The notes: generated from the sequence alone by a model not told the origin. Counted from the first letter of the stretch, positions 46,679-59,935 are shown. The stretch: 64,000 nucleotides of DNA from Fusarium oxysporum f. sp. lycopersici 4287 (GCF_000149955.1 NC_030994.1:930001-994000); one strand, 5' to 3'. A program made the numbers and translations.

Positions 46679-48954
<2,276 letters not shown>

Positions 48955-50696
48955 ATGGGTGTGATACGCAAGAAAACAATCACAAGAGGTGGCGAAGGTG
49001 GTGTTAAATACGTTTGCGATGTGTGCTCATCAGATATTACATCTACGGTAGGTCATTTTGCTGTGTTGCCTGTTGCCTGAAGCTTGTTTGGAAACGTAAA
49101 GACGCGCTTCGGAGATATACCGGCTAAACTCAATTCGATGTCATGATGGGGTAGCTAATCATGTTGGTGTTGATATAGGTCCGCATCCGATGCGCCGACT
49201 CAGACTGCAGTGACTTCGACCTCTGTGTCTCGTGTTTCGCCAAAGGTGAATCACGAAATGCTCACAATCCTGCGACACACGCTTTTCGTGTGATTGAACA
49301 AAACTCATTCCCTATCTTTGATCGAGAATGGGGTGCCGACGAAGAATTACTCCTCCTAGAGGGCGCCGAAATATATGGTCTCGGCTCATGGGCCGATATC
49401 GCAGATCATATTGGCGGTTTCCGTGAGAAGGACGAGGTTCGCGATCACTACTTATCGACTTACGTCGACTCGTCTCACTTTCCACTACCCGAACGGTGCA
49501 GCCCTCACGATTGCGAATTGGCCAACGAAATCCCCAGAGAAGAATTTCAGGCACGCAAGAAGCGACGAATAGAGGAGCGACGAGATGCAGCTAAGAACGC
49601 GCCCGCTCTACAACCTAAAACAAAACCAACAGCTAGTGTACCTAGCTGTCACGAGATTCAAGGATATATGCCTGGTCGTTTGGAGTTCGAGACCGAATAT
49701 GCAAATGAGGCAGAAGAAGCTGTCCAGTTGATGCAGTTCGATCCGGGTGATGGTTTGAACCCCAGGACAGGCGAGCTTGAACCTGAAATGGAACTCAAGC
49801 TCACAGTGATGGACATATACAACGCTCGACTGACACAGCGTGTGGAGCGTAAAAAGGTTATCTTTGAGCACAATCTTCTTGAATATAGAGAGAACACAAA
49901 GCTGGAGAAGAGGCGGACCAAAGAAGAAAGGGATTTGCTGCAGAAAGCCAAACCATTCGCCCGCATGATGAACCAACAGGACTTTGAGGAGTTCAATCAA
50001 GGTCTTCTCGATGAACTTAATCTACGACAAGCCATCACGCAGCTGCAAGAGTGGCGAAACATGCGTATCGGCGACCTTCGAAGTGGCGAGAAGTACGAGA
50101 ATGAGAAGGCCTCGAGGATCCAGAAGGCAATCCCTATGGGCTCCATGGATCGCGAGCGTCTAGCATCTGCACAGAGGTCTAAGCAACCTCCTCCTCCCGA
50201 GCCACCAAGTGGATCTGCCCTTCTTATCGCCCCAGAACTTCCTGCTCGACTACTACCAACGCCTGCTGCGGAAGTCAATGGCGATGTAAAGCCATTAACA
50301 AATGGTCATGCTGATGGCCTAGCCAATGGCCAGACAAACGGCCAGGTCAATGGAGTAACTAATGGAGTCAACGGAGTCAATGGAGTAAATGGCCATGCAA
50401 CTCCTAAGCAGAGATACACGGCCCAACCCATCTCCGGCGTACAACCAATGCCCATGACCCAAGACACCGCACCAGACTTGCATCTCCTCACACCAGAAGA
50501 GGTCAAGCTTTGCGAAGTCATTAGACTGCAGCCTAAGCCATATCTTATGATCAAGGAGCAGATCCTCAAGGAAGCTCTCAAGACAAACGGCACGTTGAAG
50601 AAGAAGCAAGCAAAGGAGATCTGTAGGTTGGACTCGCAAAAGGGAGGGCGCATATTCGATTTCTTTATTAATTCAGGATGGGTGGGCAAGGCGTGA
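48955..50696 (+). CDS. ADA2: SAGA coactivator adaptor Ada2
   Basis: Two exons (48955-49047, 49179-50696) give 536 residues. The intron, at 131 nt, is among the longest in the window. A ZZ zinc finger spans about 17-65 ([11 protein letters not shown] ... [17 protein letters not shown]). A SANT/Myb domain follows (about 78-128: [30 protein letters not shown]), then the Ada2 central region. A low-complexity Asn-Gly repeat lies at about 336-377, and the C-terminal SWIRM domain (about 440-536) ends [11 protein letters not shown]. Ada2 links the Gcn5 acetyltransferase to SAGA and ADA complexes and stimulates histone H3 acetylation in the nucleus. Confidence 0.96.
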
Positions 50697-50904
50697 TCTG
50701 GTTGTTTACTGTTTATTATACCCTTTTGGAGACGAGGAATGGAATTGGCGCTGAGCGTTTGCTGGAAATTATGTAGTATATGTTACGCTTCTGTGGACAG
50801 ATGTCACCAATACAATGTTAAAAAGAAATAGCCATATATATTCAAGTCTCCAATTAGATGCTATTGGACTTATCCACAAGTATAAGATGGCATGAGAACT
50901 CGAC

Positions 50905-50950
50905 CCTAAGTGATGAAAATAATTAGACAAGTTTAGGATATTTTATAATT
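50905..50950. repeat. Second copy of the AT-rich repeat segment
   Basis: This segment begins CCTAAGTGATGAAAA and aligns base by base with 48208-48253. It lies between ADA2 and the next minus-strand gene, so the two copies flank ADA2. Confidence 0.4.
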
Positions 50951-50974
50951 CATTTAATAGGCAGACTAAGACTT

Positions 50975-51548
50975 TCACCAGTTCATGATTTTGTATGTTG
51001 GACTTTTCCAATTGACTAGTTCTATAGTGATTTGTCTAGTGTTCTGGCCCTCATCTACCTCCTGAACCAAGTCAAATGCAACTTGGCTAACATCTACCCA
51101 ACCTTCAAATCTATAGTGTGTCTCTTCGAAATAGAACTGCATCATAGGCAATGCCTGTTGCAACTCACGGTATGGGGGGGTAGCAGCGTGGTGCAACAGA
51201 TGTGTATCAGCTTCGTCGACAATACGGAGGTGGTGGTACGCGAGGTTGATCACCAACTGTCGAGCTCTTGGTGGTCTTGTCGTGACGGTCGTTGGGGGTT
51301 CCAAGTTCAACGTCGCCTTCGATTCCCTGAGGGGGCGCGGGAATCGGAGGTCCGGGGATCGAAGGCCTGGGTGCGGTTGGACGCGGAGCTCGACGATTCA
51401 TGAGACACTTGAAGAACATGATGACAAAGCCAAGCGTAACGATGATGCCAATAACCCAGGAAACGATGGAAAGGCTGGCCATTGCGAAGTTCGACCCGGG
51501 AGGGTTAGTTTGTGAGGAGTGAACCTTATGCTGTAAAGGGAGGTCCAT
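50975..51548 (-). CDS. Small single-pass membrane protein with PY motif, two possible 3' structures
   Basis: From the ATG at 51548 the protein has one membrane helix (about residues 25-47), a CLMNRR stop-transfer and a proline-rich cytosolic tail. Unspliced, it ends at 51207 (113 residues) with PPPPYCRRS, which contains a canonical PPxY motif. An alternative intron (51239-51155, GTACCA...CAACAG) would remove PPPPY. It would join in frame to another open stretch ending at 50975 (162 residues, tail NWKSPTYKIMNW). Both readings are possible; the 3' frame is open for about 110 codons without an ATG start, which hints at a real exon. Function unknown. It is the first of four similar small genes. 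Confidence 0.5.
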
Positions 51549-51959
51549 GTTGGGCTTCTTTTGGACTCTTGTTTGATGAAGCGATAAGGGGAGGAACGGT
51601 ATAAATGATGAGGGCTATCAAGTTTTTTGAGCTGCAGTATATCAGATACTATTGGCAGGATGTTTGATTGAATGAATATTGACTGTGAGGTTGTTCGGTG
51701 ATGAGCCAGTCGAAAGTTGAGTTGGGTAGAAAAGGGGGGAAAGGTACTGGTGGATAACCTTCGTGATATATGTCGTGGATTCGAATGATTCGGTAAGGAA
51801 GTGAAGAGAATTTGAAGTTGAGGCTGATGAGTAATAATGAGTCTTCTATTGACTCGAGGTGCATGTGGCTGAAGTGAAATGATAGAGTTCCAAGGTCTGG
51901 TCACCCACGGTAAAGCAGCTCAAGCCTCGAAGCCCGATGAGATCAGGGGCTTGGATAAC

Positions 51960-52307
51960 TCATACAGGCGATGGCTGCGTTGAATCTGGTTGAAAATCCT
52001 TAAGTCCTGGAACATAACAAGGCGGAGGAGTACCCATAGGCTTGTAAGCCGGAAGCTCAGTATCGTGAGGTGAGCGAAGGGAAGTAGGAGTGTAAGACGG
52101 CACAGGTTGATGGAGGATCTGTTCTTGGGGGGGATTGACGAAGATGCCTTCATAGTTTTCCTCCCGATTTATCACGACGTCTCCTCGTTCTTCATCCTTA
52201 GTCTGTGCTTTTGGATTGCAGCAATAGTGCCTGATAAGGCCACAGGTGTAGATGGCGGTAAGGAAAACGAGGATTATCCCCACGTCTTGGTATATGTTTA
52301 AGCCCAT
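51960..52307 (-). CDS. Small single-pass membrane protein with LPxY and PPxY motifs
   Basis: A 115-residue protein from the ATG at 52307. A TATATAAG element on the minus strand (about 52426-52419) excludes the most upstream in-frame ATG (52442); 52397 is an alternative. One membrane helix (8-27) is followed by RHYCCNPK, whose Cys pair could be palmitoylated, and then a hydrophilic tail. The tail contains LPAY (85-88) and PPCY (95-98), both matching the [LP]PxY core bound by WW domains of Nedd4/Rsp5 ligases. This topology resembles fungal Rsp5 adaptor or arrestin-like membrane partners. No homologous domain is recognised. Confidence 0.55.
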   Translation of the reverse strand: MGLNIYQDVGIILVFLTAIYTCGLIRHYCCNPKAQTKDEERGDVVINREENYEGIFVNPPQEQILHQPVPSYTPTSLRSPHDTELPAYKPMGTPPPCYVPGLKDFQPDSTQPSPV

Positions 52308-52723
52308 GATTTCTAGTTCGTTTTTGAATAGAGGCGTTTTTTCGTGGATGCGAGTCGAGGTGTAATAGAAAGACAGGGAAAGGAATGATGTTGTCATGGA
52401 TGTGAGTCTGGAAACTCTTATATAGCCCAAGTTGCCTCTCAAAGTTAATGTTCAGGCAAATAATCGCCGGTATTTGAGTTACTTCACTAAAGATAATTCT
52501 CATGAGAAGATAAGTTTAAGTTGCTAAAGCTTTTATTTTCTGGTCCTCGCACATTTCTAACTTCCATGTTCTAGTATAAACCTTTGACTGCCTAGTTCCT
52601 TCCAATCACGAAGCCATGGACAAGTGTTTGTGCAGAGTTATTCCCAAGCTTACCCAGTCACAGCAAACAAATCAAACTCTCTTCCAGCTGAGAACCAGAT
52701 GATCAAATCGCACGAATCTTCCG

Positions 52724-53530
52724 CTATGGGCATCCCATAGGGTGAGGAGAATACCTGTAGGCTGGCATTCCAGGCCAGCAGGGACCGGATTGTGAAGGAG
52801 CCATATGGACAGGCCGAGGTCCAGGGAGAGGTGCGCAGTCGGTTGAATCCAGTCGGCCCATTTCAGCAGCCTTTTCGTCTACTGGAAGATAGGAAGAACC
52901 TCCGTAACTTGCCAAGATCTCCCGGAGCAAGTCGAGATGGTACTGTTCGAACACGTCTGGATGATCCTTCCAGTAATAGATCGCATCCTCGAGGTCTGCA
53001 CTGTCGGCTCTCTTGACCCATTTCCACCCATATCTTCGACCAAGATGCCTCGAAACGCTTGCTACTAGCCTCATGAGAAGGAGACACCCACCAAATGCGG
53101 CTCCCAGAAGAATTACGATGAGGAAGACAAGGAGGCCAGTGTACTCATACACCTCGTCCTCAGGCTGGCGGTTCTGAACAACAGTTTTGCCAGCAATAGG
53201 AGGGGGACGGAGAGGAATGCCGGTGATGTGGGAGACACCAGCGGTACCGAGACGACCTGGGCGCTCAAAGCTGGTGGCTGAAGGAAAGGCATGAGCTGGG
53301 CCATGAACTGCATTGTGACCAGGCATCAACTCCTTGTCTTCCTTTGGGGTTGGCTCTTCTTTCAGTGGTAGCCTGTTAACCTTGTGGTCTGGTCTCTTGT
53401 CGGTGAATGGGGTCTTGGTGGGAATAGGAGGACCAGGGCGGGTAGGGATAGAGGAGAGAGGTCCAGTCAGAGGCCACCTCTCAGGGATGTTCCCAGGCCT
53501 TGGAAGCTCCGAGTATGGTGGAACGGGCAT
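52724..53530 (-). CDS. Proline-rich single-pass membrane protein
   Basis: A single-exon protein of 268 residues. The first 130 residues are proline-rich and disordered, beginning MPVPPYSELPRPG. A membrane helix lies at 131-155 (TGLLVFLIVILLGAAFGGCLLLM). A basic stretch (RHLGRRYGWKWVKR) and an acidic, compact-looking segment follow (DLEDAIYYWKDHPDVFEQYHLDLLREILASYGG). The end is Pro/Gly-rich. The positive-inside rule places the C-terminus in the cytosol. A TATAAAA element on the minus strand (about 53667-53661) precedes the gene. It is divergent from the next small membrane protein. Unknown function. Confidence 0.65.
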   Translation of the reverse strand: MPVPPYSELPRPGNIPERWPLTGPLSSIPTRPGPPIPTKTPFTDKRPDHKVNRLPLKEEPTPKEDKELMPGHNAVHGPAHAFPSATSFERPGRLGTAGVSHITGIPLRPPPIAGKTVVQNRQPEDEVYEYTGLLVFLIVILLGAAFGGCLLLMRLVASVSRHLGRRYGWKWVKRADSADLEDAIYYWKDHPDVFEQYHLDLLREILASYGGSSYLPVDEKAAEMGRLDSTDCAPLPGPRPVHMAPSQSGPCWPGMPAYRYSPHPMGCP

Positions 53531-54079
53531 TTTGAAGGATGAGGATTTTAGGAGGGGTTTCAGAAAAGATGTGTATGTCGAGCGGGTTCAGAGAATTGGC
53601 TTGACAAGTGTTTGAGTGTTGGGGAGGGAAAATATGGACATGTCATAGGAAAAGACATCATTTTATAATGGTTGGGTGTAGGTTTCTGATGAAAGTTTGT
53701 CTCCTTTTCCCTATTATCTTGACCAATTACGGAGGAGAAGCTTACAGCTGTGTTCAAAGTTGGGCTCTCGAGTCATCCAAAGCTTCAATACGCCTTGAGA
53801 GTGTTGAAGGAAGCTTTTACAAGTCTTTGCGAAAAAGTAACTATATAAGTCCCTCCAGCTGACCCAATCGTATCCAGGATATAAGATCGTCAAGTTCTAC
53901 GAACTTCTCCTTACGAATCCTTACTTCTTGACCTTTGATCAAAAGCTCCCTCACCTCAACCGTTTCTTCTTCAACCAATGTCCACACTCTTCCAAGCCTA
54001 ATCACAACTCTTATTCTCTTGAATCCACCCAAGAATATCGGAACTTCCGACTTCTCACCAATCATTCTCTACCATCACC

Positions 54080-54343
54080 ATGTCGCCCTTGCCATCCAAC
54101 CTCACACTGCGTAACACGCCTCCCGGGTACCACCTCCAGGCTCGAAGTGTTGCGGAGAGTGACTACTACCCCTCGGATGAATATGGCAGAGCTGATGACA
54201 CAGCCGGGCTCGACTGGTGGTCGAATCCAGCAGACGCGACAGAGCGCATCGCGGTCTTCGCGATAGTGACCGGCATTCTATGTGCAATCATCATTGTTCT
54301 TTTCTTGAGAATACGCAAGCTGAGGATGGGGCCAATCATGTAA
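54080..54343 (+). CDS. Small single-pass membrane protein with PPxY motif
   Basis: An 87-residue protein with one membrane helix at about 57-77 (IAVFAIVTGILCAIIIVLFL) and a short basic tail (RIRKLR). The N-terminal part is acidic, contains an NLT sequon at residue 7, and has PPGY at 14-17. By the positive-inside rule the N-terminus should face outside, so PPGY would not be cytosolic. A TATATAAG element at about 53846-53853 lies about 230 bases upstream, giving a long 5' leader. It is head to head with the proline-rich membrane protein gene. Unknown function. Confidence 0.55.
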   Translation: MSPLPSNLTLRNTPPGYHLQARSVAESDYYPSDEYGRADDTAGLDWWSNPADATERIAVFAIVTGILCAIIIVLFLRIRKLRMGPIM

Positions 54344-54639
54344 GCTGATTGGTGATCATGGTGTTTCTGTAAGTAGACTTTTCTCTACAGTCAGTGTGTT
54401 ATTGGGCTAACATTTTCGTCGAGTCAAACATAATGCGGAAGGGGAGCCATCTTCACTTTGTCTTATGACGAATATACACCACCATCATCACAGTACTCTA
54501 TTTTTTAGAGGTTATCGTTGGATGATATCACTCTCTTAGCCTGGTCCAGTCTCTCGAAAAGTCTTGGTCAAAACACAGTGGGAAGCATGAGATGGAAGTA
54601 GGGGTTCTATCGGAAGACTCAACTCTAGCTCTGAATGAA

Positions 54640-55215
54640 TTAATAATTGTCCCACAAATCCTTAACGTATCCCTCCGTCAATCTTTCATCCTCTCCGTAA
54701 ACCTCTTGCCATCCTGAGAATCCCCTATCCAGCACGAACACATCTTGACCGCTCTCTCCCTTGGGGTCTTCGCCCATAGACTTCAAAAGGCCATCCCGCT
54801 CACGCACATACTTTAGTGCCGCACTCGGACCCCGCTGTTGGCTGAGTGCGCAGTGAAAGACAACTGTCTTTTTATCTTTGAGGCGACGGACCAGAGTTGG
54901 CATCATGGCGTCGAGAGTATGTGCGGGGATATTTGTTGAGCCCTTGATATGTCCACCAATGTAATCTTGAAAAGTCAGCTGAGCTGTCACAGAAGCAAAT
55001 GGAATCGAGAAGAGTTTTCTTTTCGAAAAAGGTTTGAAAGCGAACTTACCATTATCACGAACATCGATAACAGCGAATGTAGGATCTGTGGCATTGACTT
55101 CCTCGAGGATCTTCTCAGAGAGGGATTTGGCTGAAAGCCGCTTTAATGAGGCGATTGTTGTCATTTTGCGAGCCTGTGGACGAAAAGGCTCGATTATTCT
55201 TTGTAAGATTCTCAT
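54640..55215 (-). CDS. Rhodanese / Cdc25-like phosphatase (Ibp1/Ych1 type)
   Basis: Two exons (55215-55050, 54965-54640) give 163 residues. The intron is 84 nt, in frame and stop-free, so a read-through product is conceivable; splicing gives VRDNDYIGGHIKGSTNIP, the normal rhodanese sequence. The active loop HCALSQQRGP has the Cys94-x5-Arg100 signature, as in Cdc25 and Acr2-type arsenate reductases. Starting at 55215 the N-terminus (MRILQRIIEPFRPQARK) is basic and amphipathic and could be a mitochondrial presequence. Starting at 55164 (MTTIASLKRLSA) gives the 146-residue core form. Likely a small phosphatase or sulfurtransferase; substrate unknown. Confidence 0.85.
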   Translation of the reverse strand: MRILQRIIEPFRPQARKMTTIASLKRLSAKSLSEKILEEVNATDPTFAVIDVRDNGKFAFKPFSKRKLFSIPFASVTAQLTFQDYIGGHIKGSTNIPAHTLDAMMPTLVRRLKDKKTVVFHCALSQQRGPSAALKYVRERDGLLKSMGEDPKGESGQDVFVLDRGFSGWQEVYGEDERLTEGYVKDLWDNY

Positions 55216-55323
55216 GCGGGAGTGAGGTTGAATAGGTGCCCGATATGGATCAAGATGAGGCTCATGTAGATCTAACTGAGGCGGAGCTAAATTTACTTTT
55301 GGTCCTTGGCGGCGGAACCCCAC

Positions 55324-56129
55324 GTGCGTGGCCAGTGTTGGTGTTAGTGAGGAGATGGTGCTCTGCTGCTGCGTAAGAAAGCAAATCAGGGCTCAACGGA
55401 AGCTTATTGATTTGATGGTTTAAGCTTCGTGCTTCAATGCCTTTCTGTGGATCGGCGAGATTTTATGTTGGAATTTACATGTGTTGGATTATTTTCATCG
55501 TCATTCTTTTACGAAATAAAGATGGACAATCCTCGACTCTGAGGAGCGAAACATTAAGAACAAGGCCTATCAGGCTTATGTAGCCTGTTATTATTTTGGT
55601 TCTAAAAGTTTCAACATTTTATGTTTTGTTACGAAAATTGTTATGACCTCGGAGAGTGTTTTCTTTTACGTAGCTTGCGAAAACTACAAGATATATCTAC
55701 AAAGCTCCCGCGATTAGCGTCAAGACTTCCTAACAAGCCGATTAGTCCAGACCCCCTATCTGGCAAATGAATATAGTACATAGTGTTAGAATACTATTCA
55801 AAATAGGGTAAGTCCTTTAGAACTGCAATTCATAACATGGACAGAAAATTAAATAGTCACTGTATCACCGTGTAAGTGATTGTGGTGTCGTTACCCTGTA
55901 GTCACACCAAGACACAGACAAGATCCCAGCTTCTACCCCTGTAAAATGACATTATGACGCACCAAACGACCGGGGCTATTAGCTGACCATTGATCAATTC
56001 CGCACTGGCACAAACCTGAACTACAAACCCACCAACTAGACTAACAAACTAGCCGCTCAATCAAACATTCTTCTGTCGTTCTAGGCTCTTGTTTGTTTTC
56101 ATGACCCCTTTGCCCATTGTGCTCTTGTT
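55324..56129. other. Intergenic region
   Basis: About 800 bases between divergent genes, AT-rich around 55.48-55.86 kb. No gene is supported. Confidence 0.45.
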
Positions 56130-57140
56130 ATGACCATCTCTGTTTGTATGCGACTGCCGCAAACGATTCGTACCATAAAAACCACTGTCAACTCGCTGCG
56201 ACCACTTTCTTCACCTTGCACTAGCAACTCAACATTTACCCCGCGACGATACAGATTGTACTCTACTGCAAAGATGGGTTCGCAACCGGAGAAGGAGAAT
56301 GGACGTGTGGATCTTCGTCTTGAGGAAGTAATTGGAGATTTAGGTTTCACGCCTATGGTCAAGGTCGCCGATCCTTGGACTGTTGACAAGGTGGTCAAGG
56401 AGATTCCTGGTGGTGCTCCTACTGAGGAATCTTCCTCGCCTCTTCCCTTCTTCCACATGCTCGAGCGACTCAAGACAACCAAGCGAGAAGGATGGAGGCG
56501 TTTCGGTATCTCTAGGTAAGGAAATTGGTCCCTCGACTTCAAGACGTCACTGACATGCGACAGGGGAGAGTCTATTGCCGACCACATGTATCGCATGTCT
56601 CTAATCTCCATGTTTGCGCCTCCCTCTCTCGCCCCGAAACTCGATCTTCCCAAGTGCATGAAGATGTGTCTTATCCACGACATGGCGGAGCTTCTTGTCG
56701 GCGACATCACACCCGTCGACGGCGTTCCCAAGCCCGAGAAGAGCCGACGCGAAGCGGAGACGATGGACTTTTTGACCAAGAACTTGCTACGAAACGTTGC
56801 AGGCGGCACAACAGGCGAGGACATCCGCGCAATCTGGCAGGAATATGAGGACTCCGAGACACTGGACAGTCACTTTGTGCACGACGTGGACAAGATGGAG
56901 CTTCTTCTGCAGATGGTGGAGTATGAGAAGCGCGGTGAGGGTAAGGTCGATCTTGGCGAGTTTGCGTACGTCGCGACCAGGATGACGCTGCCGGAGATGA
57001 AGGCCTGGGGCCAGGAGGTTCTCAAGGAGCGGGAGGCTTTCTGGGGAAGTAAGGAGCATGTTCATGGAGAGCAGGGTGTTAACGGAGGTGTTACATCCGA
57101 GCGAAAGGGCCAGCAGGACAACTACTACGACAAGGACTAA
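56130..57140 (+). CDS. HD-domain 5'-deoxynucleotidase (HDDC2/YGK1-like)
   Basis: Two exons (56130-56515, 56564-57140) give 320 residues. Splicing joins FGISR to GESIADHMYRMSLI, the conserved entry to the domain. HD-domain metal ligands are visible as H136, H167-D168 (CLIHDMAELLVGDITP) and a later HDVDKMELLLQ. Residues 1-48 are basic, Ser/Thr-rich and lack acids, fitting a mitochondrial presequence. Starting at the internal Met49 would give a cytosolic form. Orthologs hydrolyse deoxyribonucleoside 5'-monophosphates with divalent metal. The tail (about 285-320) is low complexity. Confidence 0.9.
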
Positions 57141-58384
57141 GTGATAAGATACGAATGTTTAGACTTATGAGAAGGACGGGCGAATGATACCAATGAGTTG
57201 AGGTCATGGCATATGGCATAGAAGAGTTGGGACGCAGGGTTTAGAGCGGTTCACGCGATATGAGGCATAGACTGAATAGAAGTTAGGGCAACGATTAACG
57301 ACAGTAAAGCACACTTGAACTCCATGAACCGTCATCGTTGCGATCTGTTTGAAGACCCCTGTGTTGATCCTTAATCGCCTAGGACAACCAAGGATATTAG
57401 AGCAATTTAACCAAGACAATATAGCAATGCAAATGAGCTCGACGGCCCAAGACTTGGTATAGAAAGGAGGGAAGGGAGACTTTTGTCTTTTGCAACTACG
57501 AACTGTTCCTCTAATGTTCGCTTTTTGATGTTCTTGGTTAGCTGAACCCTGCCAATATCCATCAAGTGGACCAAACTCTTGGAATCAGCCACACAAGAAG
57601 AAGCTGAAGCTATAAGTCGGCAACAAACCGAAAGCTTCCCGTTCTCCGCAAACCAGCCCGAAGAGCAAGAAAGGGGATTCCCCACCAGGATATCTCACCA
57701 GCTCTGGACGTCTTTTCTTGAAGTCTTCTTCTATTATTATACAGACTACAGAGTACTGTGCTCTCTATCGCGGCTCTTGAGCAACTGCCGGGATCATTAC
57801 CAACTGGCCAATCACACACCGTCTCTGACGCTGGCCACAGGCGCTGGCCCCCCAACCATTGTTTACTTGCCCCGTCGACATTTTGCCGCCAGGACCATCT
57901 CTCTAATCCAATACATCATAAATCAATAATCGAGCCTCACTTTCAAGGCGGCATCTCCAATACTGTGCGTGCATCTACGGTGCCCTCCCCTCTCACACGA
58001 GCGCCATACTTTTGGCTGCGTCTATTAGAGTTGGGCGCTTGCAGCCAGGCAGCCTCCCCCTCCATGCGCTCGTCATCACAAGACACAACCTTTTATCTCA
58101 CCTTGTCACGAGGCGCTCAACAATATCGCCCATCGCCATCTCAAATCGCCCTCCGAGTATCGCTTCCCCGTCGATTGCAATCTCGTCTCCAGATCCGAAT
58201 ATTCGGTTTGCTCTTACCCCAGACCCGCTTGTGCGATAGACGACCTGAGATGTGTCTCGGCTGCTGTTAAGCTTGGCCGTGAATTACAGCTTCGCCTCCA
58301 CTCGATAAGAATCATTCGTCTATCTATCACCACGCGCGTGCGCGCACATACCGATCAAATAGGAAGGCCCTACCCCCAGGCAGA
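57141..58384. other. Intergenic region / long leader
   Basis: About 1.2 kb between same-strand genes. The right half is C/T-rich with several frames lacking family similarity. A CGCGCGTGCGCGCAC stretch lies at about 58332-58346. Confidence 0.45.
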
Positions 58385-59785
58385 ATGACGATCCCTTCGC
58401 ATTTCCATATGTCGGGCAGCTTCAATAGAGAAGGCGTGCACCCTGGCCTGTTTCGCCCACCCATCTCACCAAGCTCTAGCACCAGCTACGGATATGCTTC
58501 ACCCTACAGCACAGCAACCCTCGACGGACAAGCTACGAAACGAAAGAGACCTTGCCATGATATATCGCGATCTCAAGAATTCCGCTTCCAGGATGATTCT
58601 GATAGAAAAGGGTATTTTGGAACTCCAGTGGCTCAGATGAGGAATGAGGAAATGCGGTACCAACTTGCTGGACAGCTTGATACACCGAGTTCTGGTCCTT
58701 TCGATAGCGGTATTCTTGGCGAGAGCATGTATTCAGACACAGATTATCGCAAGGCGCTTGGCTCAAAACGAACCCACGACGACATCGATCATGGAGCTGG
58801 ACCGACACAACTGTTTAATCTGCCTCCTCAGCCGATGCAGTCCCAAGGCTGGGGTAGCTTCGCATTCTCAACTATAGGAGGTGTTGTCGGACGTGTATGG
58901 GAGTTTTGCAAGACAGGCTCATTTCGAGGTTTCCAGGCTGGCGGCGGTAAGGCCTTCACGATGAATTCCGGTAGGGTCGAAGAGCTGGACCAGACACTAT
59001 TTGAGAGTCAGCATCTTCCCGGTAGATTCCCGCCATCACAAGAGGATTACTTCAACCAGCGTCAGCCTGATAACGCAGACCAAGGTGGCAACAGCGGCGC
59101 ATCTACACCTACAGCACCCCATCCGAAACGAAGACATACAGACACGAAAGATGAACTTGGCAGGAATTGGGTTATGGTGAGTGATGAGAAACCAGCTGAG
59201 CCTGAACCCAAGCCTGAGCCTCCACTGCGACGTCCGTCTTATCGACCATCCCCTCGATCACGAAACTCGGGCCCCTCCATGACTACAGGTCGACGCATCA
59301 GTGCCGCTCCATCAGCCCGATTCTCTTCTGCCTCTACGCCCGGTCAGCGACGATCCACTACCAATCGCCCGACTAGTCGTCTATCACACGCAGCAGCATC
59401 ACCTACTCCACGCCCTGCATCAACCGCGTCATTCGCGTCACTTGCTCCCCTCGCTTCTCCTCGGATAGAATCGCCCAGCAGGATACCTCAACCCACTCGC
59501 TCCACACGCCGAAATACCACCATCTCATCGCCGATAACAAAGCCGTCGTCGCACCGCCGGTCTCACTCTAATGCCTCAGTAGCATCAGGACGTACATCAG
59601 CAGAAGCCAGTCCCCGTCTGACCGCAGAAGCCAAGCATCTCGCAGCACGCCGTAAGATGGAAGAACGAGATGCAGATGTGCGGATCAACGCTTTCAACAA
59701 ACAACTACAGGACATGATTCGCCAGGGTAGAGAAGCCTTGGGTACGACGATTGAAGTGGAGGGTAACTGGGAGGATGACCTGTGA
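58385..59785 (+). CDS. Basic, disordered hypothetical protein
   Basis: An intronless 466-residue gene. The N-terminal third is Ser/Pro/Gly-rich with a possible nuclear signal (KRKRPCHD, about 52-59). A more ordered patch follows (GWGSFAFSTIGGVVGRVWEFCK, about 155-176). The region 285-430 is extremely Ser/Arg/Pro/Thr-rich (for example RRPSYRPSPRSRNSGPS), typical of phosphorylated, microtubule- or chromatin-associated linkers. The last 50 residues are a charged helix (AARRKMEERDADVRINAFNKQLQDMI). I do not recognise a named family. It is probably nuclear. Codon use and the long frame support a real gene. Confidence 0.7.
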   Translation: MTIPSHFHMSGSFNREGVHPGLFRPPISPSSSTSYGYASPYSTATLDGQATKRKRPCHDISRSQEFRFQDDSDRKGYFGTPVAQMRNEEMRYQLAGQLDTPSSGPFDSGILGESMYSDTDYRKALGSKRTHDDIDHGAGPTQLFNLPPQPMQSQGWGSFAFSTIGGVVGRVWEFCKTGSFRGFQAGGGKAFTMNSGRVEELDQTLFESQHLPGRFPPSQEDYFNQRQPDNADQGGNSGASTPTAPHPKRRHTDTKDELGRNWVMVSDEKPAEPEPKPEPPLRRPSYRPSPRSRNSGPSMTTGRRISAAPSARFSSASTPGQRRSTTNRPTSRLSHAAASPTPRPASTASFASLAPLASPRIESPSRIPQPTRSTRRNTTISSPITKPSSHRRSHSNASVASGRTSAEASPRLTAEAKHLAARRKMEERDADVRINAFNKQLQDMIRQGREALGTTIEVEGNWEDDL

Positions 59786-59935
59786 ACGACTCCAGCTGCC
59801 ATCCATCTATCTACCTCGTGACGACCCATTAGACATTTTGAAGCCACCTTCCTACCTCGTGAAATCTCTCACTGATACCCTCATTTCTTTCGTTTCTTAC
59901 TGCCTGGGCAGCATCGTTGGGGAATTTGACAGGAC

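Noticed and set aside
54577..54592. CAGTGGGAAGCAT resembling the terminal repeat of Fusarium mimp elements
   Set aside because: Only the first bases match and no second inverted end is present nearby.
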